A stretch of DNA of 64,000 bases, taken from assembly GCF_029852145.1 (NCBI RefSeq), contig NC_079974.1:14817582-14881581 (forward strand), in the 5' to 3' direction. Position 1 is the first letter of the stretch, and each line of letters begins with the position of its first letter. Under the pieces are notes generated by a model. It did not search any database and was not told where the DNA came from. It was given only the letters and a program-made list of their open reading frames with translations. A program made the position numbers and the translations under genes. This stretch comes from Microplitis mediator. Its lineage: Eukaryota > Arthropoda > Insecta > Hymenoptera > Braconidae. Shown piece after piece: positions 23,094 through 33,873 of the stretch.

Positions 23094-24981
23094 CCCTTGC
23101 GACATTAAAAACATTCTGGATACACTCTGGAAATATTCTGGTAACACGATGCAACCATACGGACTCCAGAGTATTTCCAGAATGGTTTTGTGCCCTTTTC
23201 TGAGAGTGAACCCAGAGTATTTCCAGAGCGGATACGGAGTAAATCCAAAGTGTTTCCAGAAAGTATCCAGAGTGGATACATACTGACACCGTTATGCATC
23301 CACATTGAACACAAACTGATACCAAAGTGTTTCCAGAATGTTTCCAGAGTGGGATCAGAGTGAATACATACTCAAACCAGAGGGTATTCAGAGTAAATGA
23401 ATACTGAAAGAAAAAAAAAATTTACCGAAATATATTATTTTAAGAATATTCAAGAGCATTTATTGAATACAATTATGTTTCTGGATTGTAAAAACAATTT
23501 TTCAAGAAAACGAAAATATTTGACATTATTGTCACAATGTAATATAGCATCTACTATATGACCATCCAAACAGTCACTTGTCACTCTGTCAAATAACAGA
23601 GAAATACCCGTGACAGAATTATTTTTAAATATAGAATATAAAAACTCTGAAACACCTATCCAACCAGGAACAGGACAATCATAAGTTGGGCGCGATCTAG
23701 CGGCGAACACTGAACTACTTCCACTGCTGCTTAGCACCAGTGACTTTCTCCTCCTTAACATATATCTTCTCCCAGCAAATTTTTCTCTCAAGTCTTTCAC
23801 ATTAAAACCCGGGTCAAAGCAAAAATTTTTTTTTGGGATAAAAATACTTAATGAAAATAACAATTTTTAAAAAAACAATTGTTTCTTAAAAAATGTTTTT
23901 TATTGCTAAAAAATTTTTTCTACAAAATAAAACGCTTGGTTATTTTTAGTATTTGAAAAAAATATTGCGTGAAAATTTATTTGTTTACAACAAATTGTTT
24001 GTTTAATAAACAAATAATAAATGAATGAAAACAATTTTTTTTCTAATATAACAGAACATGATTAATGATTATTTAAAAAAAATAATGGTTCTTTAATATT
24101 AATATTGAGTAAAAAAAAAAATTGTTAATTAGCTAAGGCGCTGTTTAGCAAAAAAAAAATTTTTTAAGAAACGATTTTTTTCTTAAAATTCCTTATTTTT
24201 GTTAAGCGTTTTTTTCCCAAAAAAAATCTTATTAAATCTAATTAGCAATGTATTTGTTTATGACAATTATTTAAACAATGCAAGTAAAAATTTTTTTCAA
24301 ATTATTGTTATGTAGCTTTCAGCAATAAAAAAACAAAATAATCAAAAAAGTAAATTTTCTTGATTGCTTTATTTACGTTTTTTATTTTTCAATGGCTTAG
24401 ATTGTTAATAAAATCGAAATTTTTTTATTTTTTCACCAGCTATCTTTTCTAAACCCTTTCAAGAATAGCTTTAAGAAGTAAAAATAATTCGGGGTTTTTA
24501 GTTTGGAAATAATCAGGGTTTTTATGTAAACTTTCAACAAGTAAAAATTAACTAATTAACAAAAGCATAGTTAATTAAAAAATTTGGGTTAAGATTCTTT
24601 TTCTGTAGATTATTATTGATTTATGAGTTTAGAAAGTACCCAATTTTTTTTAGTCCTTAGTATTTAAATTTTATCGACTCTGGGCCCATTTTGAAAACAC
24701 TTTGATTCCATTCTGGACTCACTGTGGGCCCATTCTGAAAACACTTTGATTTCATTCTGGATTCACTTTGAGTCCATTCTGAAAACACTTTGATCTACTC
24801 TGGATTCACTTTGAGTCCATTCTGAAAACACTTTGATCTACTCTGGATCAATTCTGAAACCACTTTGGTTTCACTCTGGAAAAAGGGCACAAAACCACTC
24901 TGGGAACATACTGGACTTAGAATGTTTACATTCTGACTATGATTCCAGAGTGTTTCCAGAGTGGGTTGAAGGTCGCAAGGG
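23094..24981. mobile_element. CCCTTGCGAC element, copy 2, TSD AT
   Basis: Ends CCCTTGCGAC/GTCGCAAGGG, flanked by AT (23,092-23,093; 24,982-24,983). The opposite palindrome arm (about 25,828-25,848) preserves the uninterrupted site CCTATAATATTTTTAATTC, giving an exact 2-bp duplication. It lacks about 265 bp present in copy 1 and has an extra tandem unit at about 24,740-24,845. Confidence 0.85.
23450..23863 (-). other. 137-codon open frame inside CCCTTGCGAC copy 2
   Basis: The longest open frame of the window; no domain recognised. It has a basic, Ser-rich stretch (MLRRRKSLVLSSSGSSS) followed by a short moderately GC-rich part. In copy 1 a Trp codon is a TAG stop and the CACGG element interrupts the downstream part. 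Low-complexity ends and lack of a recognisable domain argue for a chance frame, but the middle (about 23,660-23,770) is compositionally unlike its surroundings and could be captured host sequence. Confidence 0.15.
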
Positions 24982-25240
24982 ATATTTTTAATTCTATTTT
25001 CATTTTTATCGTTTTTGGCTATAAAATCGTTAAAGTAAAAGATAGTTGTTATTATCACCAGAGTACCGATGATCATTCATGTAGATTTCATGGCCTAAAC
25101 AGAAAATCAAGGGAAAAAAAACATTGTTTTATGAGAAATAATAGAAATAACATACGAACTTTAAAATGAATTAATGGTAAGTGATGAAATAAAAATGTAA
25201 TAACTTCTTTGTCTATAATATTATAAGCAGATTTATTATC

Positions 25241-25512
25241 AACTTTGCTTTCTCTATAATTTTTTGTTAAGAAAGCTATGGTCGCATTAGGATATTTTGT
25301 TTTGTACTCATTTACAACTTAAATCAAATATTGTTTTTGGTCTTTTCGTGTTGTTAAAATGTTGATATACTCTTAAGTTGATTTAATTGCTCTTTCGGTG
25401 AGATCATTAATGACTTGTAAATTGTTAACAATTCGCAAGTAAATTTGGAATCCTTACAATTTTTTAAAAGATTTAACATCTATAGAAATTTTTTGAAATT
25501 AGATGTGAAACG
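25241..25512 (-). pseudogene. decayed coding fragment, possible transposon protein
   Basis: Read on the minus strand, one frame gives a protein-like series broken by in-frame TAA codons: IVNNLQVINDLTERAIKST, stop, EYINILTTRKDQKQYLI, stop, VVNEYKTKYPNATIAFLTKN. One further stop and one more upstream lie before it. Composition is far more protein-like than the neighbouring AT-rich frames, and the stops are plausible C-to-T decay. From memory it resembles the C-terminal part of uncharacterised, transposon-associated arthropod proteins (ND.xER motif then QKQ.L.QVV); I could not check this. It lies in the unique loop of the palindrome 22,751-26,178. Confidence 0.45.
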
Positions 25513-26186
25513 TGGGCGGGCAATAACGACTATTTAGAAGGCTTTCGAAAGAAAGCAAAAATGATAATAAATCTGCTTATAATATTATAGGCAAAGAAGT
25601 TATTACATTTTTATTTCATCACTTACTATTAATTCATTTTAAAGTTCGTCTGTATGAGGAAAGGTATGTTATTTCTATTATTTCTCATAAAACAATGTTT
25701 TTTTTCCCTTGATTTTCTGTTTAGGCCATGAAATCTACATAAATGATCATCGGTACTCTGGTGATAATAACAACTATCTTTTATTTTAACGATTTTATAG
25801 CCAAAAACGGTAAAAATGAAAATAGAATTAAAAATATTATAGGATTGATAACAAACACAAGTTTAACGTTAAATAACTTTTGAAGGAGTTATTTTATCGA
25901 AAATTCATAAGAAAACTTTTTTGTAGAACGTTCAATTTTCTATCAGAATATGGTTTGATTAAATTTTTACTCTCATTTGTTTCTGAGAAAAAAAATTAAG
26001 AGTCAAAAGTCTAAAAATCCCATGTTATTTAAATGGGAAATATAAAATGATTTGGGCACGGTTTAATGTGAAAATGAAGAGCCTCATTGTGTTGGATATT
26101 TTTTTTTAGGTCATTAACTAAAGATTCAGGGGGCGATCGGTAAATAAAAATCGATTTGGGAAATAACGGACACCCTAATATATATA

Positions 26187-27214
26187 TTGAGTGATCCAAA
26201 AAATAACAAATATTTTTTTGTTCTCGGAAACAAGTTCAAAAGTTTTGTTTAGATAAAAAAAGACGCCTGTGAAAATTAGAGCTCTTAATATTAACATTAA
26301 GAGGTTCCTCATCGCACTTTTCTATTTTCCATAAGAATAACATGGTACAAATTTTTTTTACGTCTTCTGATTTTTATAAGTAGCTAACGATGCGTCATAG
26401 GAATAATTGGCAGGCATAATTTTGTAGGTAATTGAATGCTCTACAAAAAAAATTTTTTTATCATTTTTCGATAAATCTAATTGTTCAAAAGTTATTTAAG
26501 GTTGAAGTCAAATTCATATTAAGTTTTGAGATCTTTTTACTTTTCCGGTGAAACTATCAGACCTATTACAAAATATCATGGGTCCTTTTTTGTAAACAAT
26601 TTTATTCTACATAAGTTATTTCCAATAAAGTTTTTTCGAATTCCGCTTTGTTTTCTAGTTATTTTTATTTTAATGTCATGCTCTTAAAATCGATCAGAAG
26701 ACTATTTTTTTTATGAGCATGACATTAAAATAAAAATAACTAGAAAACAATGCGGAATTCGAAAAAACTTTATTGGAAATAACTTATGTAGAATAAAATT
26801 GTCTACAAAAAAGGACCTATGATAATATTTGTAATAGGTCTGATAGTTTCACCGGAAAAGTAAAAAGATCTCAAAATTTAATATGAATTTGACTTCAACC
26901 TTAAATAACTTTTGAACAAATAGATTTATCGAAAAATGATAAAAAATTTTTTTTTGTAGAGCATACAATTACCTACAAAATTATGCCTGCCAATTATTCC
27001 TATGACGCATAGTTAGCTACTTATAAAAATCAGAAGACGTAAAAAAAATTTGTTCCATGTTATTCTTATGTAAAATAGAAAAGTGCGATGAGGTACCTCT
27101 TAATGTTAATATTAAGAGCTCTAATTTTCACAGGCGTCTTTTTTTATCTAAACGAAACTTTTGAACCTGTTTCCGAGAACAAAAAAAAAATTTGTTATTT
27201 TTTGGATCACTCAA
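26187..27214. mobile_element. TTGAGTGATCC near-perfect palindrome
   Basis: About 1.03 kb, centre near 26,705, ends TTGAGTGATCCAAAAAATAAC / complement in TA tracts. It has the TTTTGTAGGTAATTGAATGC / CTACAAAAAA motif in each arm and GATCTTTTTACTTTTCCGG. A second, composite member ends at 57,195. Confidence 0.85.
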
Positions 27215-27224
27215 TATATATATA

Positions 27225-29431
27225 TTAGGGTGTGCCAAAAAAATTCGATAATTTTTTTTTTGACTCTCCCACGAGAAATTTGTTTGTCAGCTCTAAAAAA
27301 AAATTCAGTTAAAATTTCAGCCCTTAATTTAAATTTTAAGAGGTCCATCATCGATCTCAAAGTTTTCCCATTTAAATAACATGGGAAAACTATTTTTTTA
27401 CGTTATTTATGGCTGCAAACTGTAAAGATTTTTTTTTTTTGACATTATTGATCAGTGAACCTAGATAAGCAATAAATTGTCTACAAATAAGTCCAAACAA
27501 TCAAATCTGTGCACTCAATATTTCGTCTATTAATGACGTTAGAATATGCGGATTTTACGAAAATTTGTTATTTTTACATCTGGAAACTAAACTGTTGGTT
27601 GTAGAAAAAAAAAGTTAAATAGTAATTTTGTAGTACATTTGATTCTCTACAAAATTGCCATGAAGACCTTTTGTGTATGATGAAGAGATCAATAGTTATG
27701 AGCTCTCGAAGTCTTATTATTTAAATTATTTACTTATAACAATTAGAATATTGACTATAAAAAAAAAGTTGAATGGTAATTTTGTAGTACATTTGATTTT
27801 CTAAAAAATTCTCTTTATGACTTCTTCTGTATGATGAATAGTTCAATAGTTACGAACTCTTGAAATCTCATTATTTGAATTATTTACTTATAACAATTAA
27901 AGTATTGAGTATAGAGACAACAGTTATTTGAAAATTCGGTAAAAAATCCCATACAGTACGAATATACGCGGAAATTTTATCTTCCACAGGTTAATAAATT
28001 TGAGCTCCAAAAGTCTCAATTATAGATTTATTTAAATTATCAGTTTAACCTATTATCTGTTGAGAATAATTTGAATCACGATTCTTTAGCACTATTTAAA
28101 ATATATGAAAAAACTCGTAAAAAGTCCGTCATATCATTAATAGTTGATGGTTTATTTACTTTTTCTATTCCTTGATTACAAAAATCTAAACAAATAAATT
28201 TTTTTTTGTTTTCATTAAAAAAAATCTGTCTATCGGTTGACCCTGCGGGCCAGCCCTTAAACTTCCAGCTGTTTTCGAGCTCCTTGAATTTTTTTCAGTT
28301 TTTTTCGGATTTCTCAGAAATGGCTCGATCGGTCAATTCCAAAATCTAATCAACACTAAAAATCAAAAAACAGCGTCGATTCCCGCCTCAACCATCTCAA
28401 TCGGTCAATTTGTTCGAGAAATATCGTTAAAGGAAAAATGGTAAAAAACTACTTTTTTCGAAAAGAACGGCACCCAAAAGTATTTCCGAGCTCGAATATG
28501 TATTCACGACATAGTTTTCGAGCTCAAGGAGCTCGAAAACAGCAGGAAGTTTTGAGGCTGGCCCGCAGGGTCAACCGATAGACAGATTTTTTTTTATTAA
28601 AACAAAAAAAAATTTATTTGTTTCGATTTTTGTAATCAAGGAATAGAAAAAGTAAATAAACAATCAACTATTAATGATATGACGGACTTTTTACGAGTTT
28701 TTTCATATATTTAAAATAGTGCTAAAGAATCTTGATTCAAATTATTTCCAACAGATAATAGGTTAAACTGATAATTTAAATAAATTTATAATTGAGACTT
28801 TTGGAGCTCAAATTTATTGAGCTGTGGAAGATAAAAATTCCGCGTATATTCGTAGTGTATGGGATTGTTTACCGAATTTTCAAATAACTGTTATCTCTAT
28901 ACTCGATACTTTAATTGTTATAAGTAAATAATTCAAATAATGAGACTTCAAGAGTTCGTAACTATTGAACGGTTGATCATACAGAATAAGTCATGAAGAC
29001 AATTTGGTACAAAATCAAATGTACTCCAAAATTACTATTTAACTTTTTTTTCTACAACCAACAGTTTAGTTTCCAGATGTAAAAATAACGAATTTTCGTA
29101 AAATCCGCATATTCTAACGTCATTAATAGACGAAATATTGAGTGCACAGATTTGATTCTTTGGACTTATTTGTAGACAATTTATTGCTTATCTAGGTTCA
29201 CTGATCAATAATGTCAAAAAAAAAACATCTTCACAGTTTGCAGCTATAAATAACGTAAAAAAATAGTTTTCCCATGTTATTTAAATGGGAAAACTTTGAG
29301 ATCGATGATGGACCTCTTAAAATTTAAATTAAGGGCTGAAATTTTAACTGAATTTTTTTTTAGGGCTGACAAACAAATTTCTCGTGGGAGAGTCAAAAAA
29401 AAAATTATCGAATTTTTTTGGCACACCCTAA
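27225..29431. mobile_element. TTAGGGTGTGCCAAAA palindrome with HINE ends in both arms
   Basis: Arms of about 1 kb (27,225 to about 28,290; about 28,520 to 29,431), ends TTAGGGTGTGCCAAAAAAAT / complement. The innermost 60-70 bp of both arms are the right terminus of the HINE-like family in inverted orientation. Confidence 0.8.
28225..28586. mobile_element. HINE-like segment with duplicated inverted terminus
   Basis: 28,290-28,586 is plus-sense HINE body plus right end (GAAGTTTTGAGGCTGG...GACAGA). 28,225-28,290 is a second copy of that right end, inverted (TCTGTCTATCGGTTGACC...). The left AACTTCCC end and the microsatellite are absent. Confidence 0.6.
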
Positions 29432-30114
29432 TATATATATATATATGTATTCGTACTTTTATTTTTAAGCATTAGTTTCTTTGTTGTATTTATGTCAATA
29501 ATAATTATCAACGGGTGTGCATAATTTACTCTTCTGTATTATTCATTTTTAAATTGTTATAGTATTTTTATAAGTGAAATAAATAATGCGAAATTTCTTA
29601 AAATCATGTTTCTGTTCTGATTGCATATTTTTACTGTACATATGGACGAAACATCTGCTCGATCAAACAATAGACTCAGACTAGGTATTATTTAGATCAC
29701 CCTGTCGTAACTAAAAATGCCATTTTACTCTTTAAAAATATTTAATCTCCTTTCTTTTCTTAGTACATGTTACTTAAAATCTTCAAGACGTAACATCTGT
29801 CTTTTTCTCTTTCATTTTTGTTGAGAACGTGCTGAGACTCTTTATCCAAAAAGGGCATTATGGCAAAACGGGAAATGACAGGAAACATCTGCTCTACATC
29901 ACTTCTAAAATTTATAGAATAATTATCTATTTTTCGAGGTCTTTAAATTGCATCTTCTATATATAAAAATACATACAATAAACACAATTTCTTACTTTTT
30001 AATAACAATTAATTTTTTATTGTAAATAACAAATTAATAAATTTATTTTTATTGCTTTTTAAGTTAAACATTAAACTTTTCGACTTTTTTTTTACTTTTG
30101 TTACGTTCAGTAAA
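29432..30114. other. no recognised gene
   Basis: AT-rich sequence with no repeat match in the window and no convincing open frame. 29,750-29,900 is slightly less AT-rich. Confidence 0.4.
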
Positions 30115-30314
30115 CACAAAAAAAAAATTCTCGACTGAAGGTAAATATTCTTGATTCAAGAAAATTTTTTTGGAGACCTAAATTTTCTCAGATAAAGTAG
30201 AAATCTTCTCCAACCAAGACGAATTCTCTTGACTCAAGAAAATCTTGACTTGGTTCCCGAAAACGTTAGTCTTCAAAAATATTTTCTTGACTCAAGATAT
30301 CTTTTTTTTCTGTG
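30115..30314. mobile_element. CACAAAAAAAAAATTCTCG element, copy 1
   Basis: A 200-bp sequence starting CACAAAAAAA and ending TTTTTTCTGTG, with internal CTTGACTCAAGAAAAT motifs. It is almost identical to 40,065-40,264, which has the same length. CACA(G)AAAAA-type ends group it loosely with the CACGG family. Target duplication is unclear here. Confidence 0.65.
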
Positions 30315-30879
30315 TAATGCCATCAGAAGAATAATTTAATTTGAAGAATAATTATTTACTACATTCAAAAATTATTAATGCAAAAGAATTAAAGACTTCT
30401 TCTATAGAATAAAAGTTCTCCTACAGTTTTTTACCAGTCTTTTTTATTTTATTTAAAAATTATAGAATATTGGATTTCAATTTAGATATACACAGAAAAA
30501 ACTAATATCGTTCTGATAACAAAAGACGGGATAGCGAAAGATTTTTTTATAATGACAAACATGATTAGCTTACGGTAACAAATCAATTTGTTATAGTAAC
30601 AAATGAATTTGTGTCGTAATTAAGAAGTCAATTTGTTATGAGAACACATGTTTATTATAATAATATCGTCGTACCCGGGAAAAAATGTTTTTATAAAATT
30701 TTATAAAATTTTATACTGAAAATGGCCTGGTAAAATTTTATAAAATTTTATAAAGTTTTATAAAATTTTGTAAAATTTCATAAAATTTTACCAGGCCATT
30801 TTCAGTATAAAGTTTTATAAAATTTTGTAAAATTTATATAATTTTATATAAGTTTTATAAAACGATTTTTTTTCCGGGA

Positions 30880-31285
30880 TGGGTCACCCATCCAATCAAT
30901 GTCCAACCTCGGTGCTGCTAAACTTTTGTTATTAAAGAATGGTAGCCTGCTCCGCTCGTCTATTGGTCACTTGTAGCTTTGAAAAATTCGTGGCGGTATT
31001 TATATGATTACTCATGAATTCTCATCAGCCATATTTCATAGTATTAATTTATAATTATATATAAAAAAAAGATTTGAATAATTCAACTATCGATTGTTTA
31101 ATGGATATATAATTTTAAAATTAATTAAATTTATTGATTTTTAATGATTTATATTTTTGAATTAATGGCAAAACCTTTGAACTTTTCCTTGAGTAACGAC
31201 GATTTAATTTGAATTGCTAGTTGCCAAAATAAAAGTTTAAAAACATTAAATTCAAAATTATCACATTATGTAATATATATATATA
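30880..31285. repeat. unit with antisense 5S-rRNA-like edge, copy 3
   Basis: GGGTCACCCATCCAATCAAT...GGTGCTGCTAAACTTTTGTT is an antisense degenerate 5S core. A diverged version of the 340-bp body follows, ending CACATTATGTAATATATATA. A G-rich segment (31,300-31,330) resembling the GGGGAAGG elements follows the TA tail. Confidence 0.45.
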
Positions 31286-31849
31286 AATATGTGAGAGAAA
31301 GGGGTGGCGGGGGTAGGCAAAACGAGGTACTTCTAAAATGTTATAAAAAAATTTTTTTTTTTTAAATCTATTATAACCATCCCAAAATTACTTTTGTAAA
31401 TATAATCGAGCATTATTTTAAATTTTTACGTTAAGCTTATTCAAGAATCGAGTGCCGGTCGAAAAATGTTAAAGACTTTTGTATTATGATAAAAACTATT
31501 AAAAACTTTTTTATCTTCCTTTGCATCCAATAATTGTGTAGAATAGAATTTTTCTTAATGTAAATAACTTACAAAAAATTTTAATAAAATCAAACTTATT
31601 CAATATTCAGAATTTTTTTTTTTTCTACATTTTTCTGGAAGTACCCTGTATATATTTAAATATTCAATTATATTTTTTATAATATTATAATATTAATTTT
31701 TTTATTTAATATAATAATATTATTTTCATATTTGTTTATGACCATATTTTGCCTGCAGAAATGAAATTTTTTTTTTATGGCCATTGAAAATTTTGTCTGT
31801 TTACTTTAAATTTCTAACAATTTTTATAATAATTTGTAATAAACTTTAT

Positions 31850-32864
31850 AAAATTGTGTGAAATTTTATGAAATTTTACAAAATGCTACCCCACACTAGA
31901 TGCAATAGTGACATCAAATTCTCTAAAGTTTTATGAAATATTATAAAATTTTATACAATTTTACAAAATTTCATACAATTATATAAAATTTTATCTCATT
32001 ATTACTTCCCTTTTGAGATCTTACTTTATGAAATTGTATAAATTTGTATAAGATTTTATAAGATTGCATATAATTTTATGAAATCGTATACAACTTTATA
32101 AAATTTCATCTAAATATTACTTCTCTTCTAAGGACTTACTTCATAAAATTATATAAAATTGTATAAGATTGTATAAAATTTTATATAATTTTATGAAATC
32201 CTATAAAACTTTATAAAATTTCATACAATTACATCAAATTTCATTTAATTATTACTTCCCTCACTAAGATCTTACTTTATAAAATTGTATAAGATTGTAT
32301 AAAAATTTATATAATTTTATGAAATTGTATAAAAGTTTATACAATTTTATAAAATCTTATAAAATTTCGTACAATTATATAAAATTTTATCTAATTATAA
32401 TTAGATCTTAAAAGGGAAGTAATAATTATTACTTCCCTTTTAAGATCTTACCATATAAAATTTTATAAAATTTTATAAAATTCTATGAAATTATATAAAA
32501 CTATATGAAATTCTATAAAATTTCGCGGTAGTCTTATAAAATTGTATAATATTTTATTTAATTTTATACAATTGTGTAAAACTTTATAAAGATTATTGTA
32601 TTTTATACAATTTTATAAAATGTCATACAATTTTATAAAATTACTTTTATTTATTACGTTCCTTACTCGGATCTTACTTTATAAAATTTTATTGAATTTT
32701 ATAAAATTTTATAAGATTTCATAAAATTGTATAAAATATTATAAAATTTTATAGAATCGCATGAATTTTTTTAAAATTTTGCTGTAAAATCTTATAAAAT
32801 CTTACAAAATTGTATAAAATTTTATATTATTTTATAAAATTTTATAAAAACATTTTTTCCCGGG
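31850..32864. repeat. higher-order array of ATAAAATTTTAT units
   Basis: Short ATAAAATTTTAT-like units are punctuated by a recurring ATTACTTCCCTTTTAAGATC-like block at about 32,003, 32,110, 32,250, 32,427 and 32,653, so the repeat has a 105-225-bp higher order. 32,404-32,448 is a perfect 45-bp palindrome in which that block meets its mirror image. Confidence 0.7.
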
Positions 32865-33289
32865 TAGTTCAAAACCGGCATTTGCTACCGTAAGTAATCT
32901 TAGCTTAAGATTACAAAAATTTTTGTTAATGCTACAAATTAATTCTGTTACTTTAACAAATCAGTTTTTTTATTGGAACACAGCAGTTTTGTTACAGTTA
33001 CAAACCATTGCTTGGCCCAACGAAGAATTTGCTAGCATTACAAACACATTGTAATCCCAACGAATGCTTCGATATCCGCATATTAAGGCACAATTTTGTT
33101 ACCGTAAGTTATCTTATCTTGTGGTCACAAAAAATTTTTTTCCGTATACAGATAAAAAAATTAAAAAGAAAAATTATGCATAGTTTATAACGTCACTGAT
33201 TTCTACAGCAGTAAATTACCTTCTGCTTGTTCCCTTCTACGGTCCTGAATAATGATTTTTTTCAAGTTTTTTGTTGATTTAACCCTCAC

Positions 33290-33361
33290 GCCTCTTTAGC
33301 TCAGTGGTAGAGCACTGGTCTCGTAAACCAGGGGTCGTGAGTTCAAACCTCACAGGAGGCA
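33290..33361 (+). tRNA. tRNA-Thr (anticodon CGT)
   Basis: A complete 72-nt cloverleaf. The acceptor stem GCCTCTT/AGGAGGC pairs with one G-T wobble; discriminator A. D arm TAGCTCAGTGGTAGAGC supplies the A box. The anticodon arm CTGGT-CTCGTAA-ACCAG has anticodon CGT, reading ACG threonine codons. The T arm GTGAG-TTCAAAC-CTCAC supplies the B box. A run of ten Ts at 33,363 is a Pol III terminator. No intron. All conserved positions (T8, the TTC of the T loop, the paired stems) look intact, so it is probably functional; it is the only such gene in the window. Confidence 0.96.
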
Positions 33362-33362
33362 A

Positions 33363-33374
33363 TTTTTTTTTTCT
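33363..33374 (+). terminator. Pol III T-run terminator of tRNA-Thr
   Basis: Ten consecutive Ts begin two nucleotides after the last tRNA base, then CTTTT. Four or more Ts suffice for RNA polymerase III. Confidence 0.85.
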
Positions 33375-33425
33375 TTTAAAGATTGTAGTAGTAAATATTT
33401 AATAATGTTCCACCTCTTTTCCTCT

Positions 33426-33455
33426 TTGCACACCTCAAACATTCCGAATGCTCCG
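33426..33455 (+). other. stem-loop motif, copy 4
   Basis: TTTGCACACCTCA followed by the inner inverted pair ACATTC-C-GAATG-C. The downstream TGTGC half of the outer stem is missing. It lies about 65 bp downstream of the tRNA. Confidence 0.35.
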
Positions 33456-33873
33456 CTCTCACAGAAAATGCAATTCTCACTGGGTTTATTATAATGAAAA
33501 AATTTAATGTTTATTCGATTCTTTTTAATAATTGACAATTTTTCTCAATTATTAGAAATTTTGATATTTCCGTGGGTTCATCAGGTACGTGGCAACACAA
33601 AATAATAAATGGTTATGAGTCATTTTGCAATAAAATTTTTTTTAAATGATTCATTACAAAAAAAAAAAAAAAAAAAAAAGGATTAAATGAATGGTGATTA
33701 ACGATAGAAAATGCCATTATTAAATTGAAATTATAAGATTGAAAAATAAAATATTAAGTCTTTTTGAGTTGATAAAAATTATTTTTCACTACATTTTTTA
33801 CAACGTGAGCTTTATTAAATGATAGGGTTAGTGTGGGTATTACTGCGGTTTTTTTGTAGGTCTTACTTCAAAA

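Larger units (their letters stand above)
22751..26178. mobile_element. TTAGGGTGTCCG palindrome with coding-remnant loop
   Basis: Ends TTAGGGTGTCCGTTATTTCC / complement in TA tracts. The left arm is 22,751-23,093 plus 24,982-25,240, interrupted by the CCCTTGCGAC element; the right arm is about 25,563-26,178. The loop (25,241-25,562) is unique and contains a decayed coding fragment. Arms total about 600 bp each. Confidence 0.8.
30674..32864. mobile_element. CCCGGGAAAAAATG element, TSD TA
   Basis: Termini CCCGGGAAAAAATGTTTTTA and its complement, flanked by TA (30,672-30,673; 32,865-32,866). The interior is dominated by ATAAAATTTTAT half-sites. A short internal version of the family may end at TTTCCGGGA near 30,879, where the 5S-like unit begins, so two related elements may overlap. 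A 20-bp inverted pair TGAAAATGGCCTGGTAAAA / complement lies at 30,717-30,807. Confidence 0.65.
30491..33146. mobile_element. CACAGAAAAAA element (outer), TSD TA
   Basis: Left end CACAGAAAAAACTAATATCG; right end ...AATTTTTTTCCGTA, with TA on each side (30,489-30,490; 33,147-33,148) if the terminal G is mutated. Subterminal DNA repeats AACAAATNAATTTGTTA and TTACCGTAAG-like motifs. Its middle is occupied by the CCCGGG element. Confidence 0.5.

Noticed and set aside
31850..32860. CRISPR-like array of regularly spaced repeats
   Set aside because: Eukaryotic context, degenerate units, no unique spacers; it is an AT-rich tandem array.
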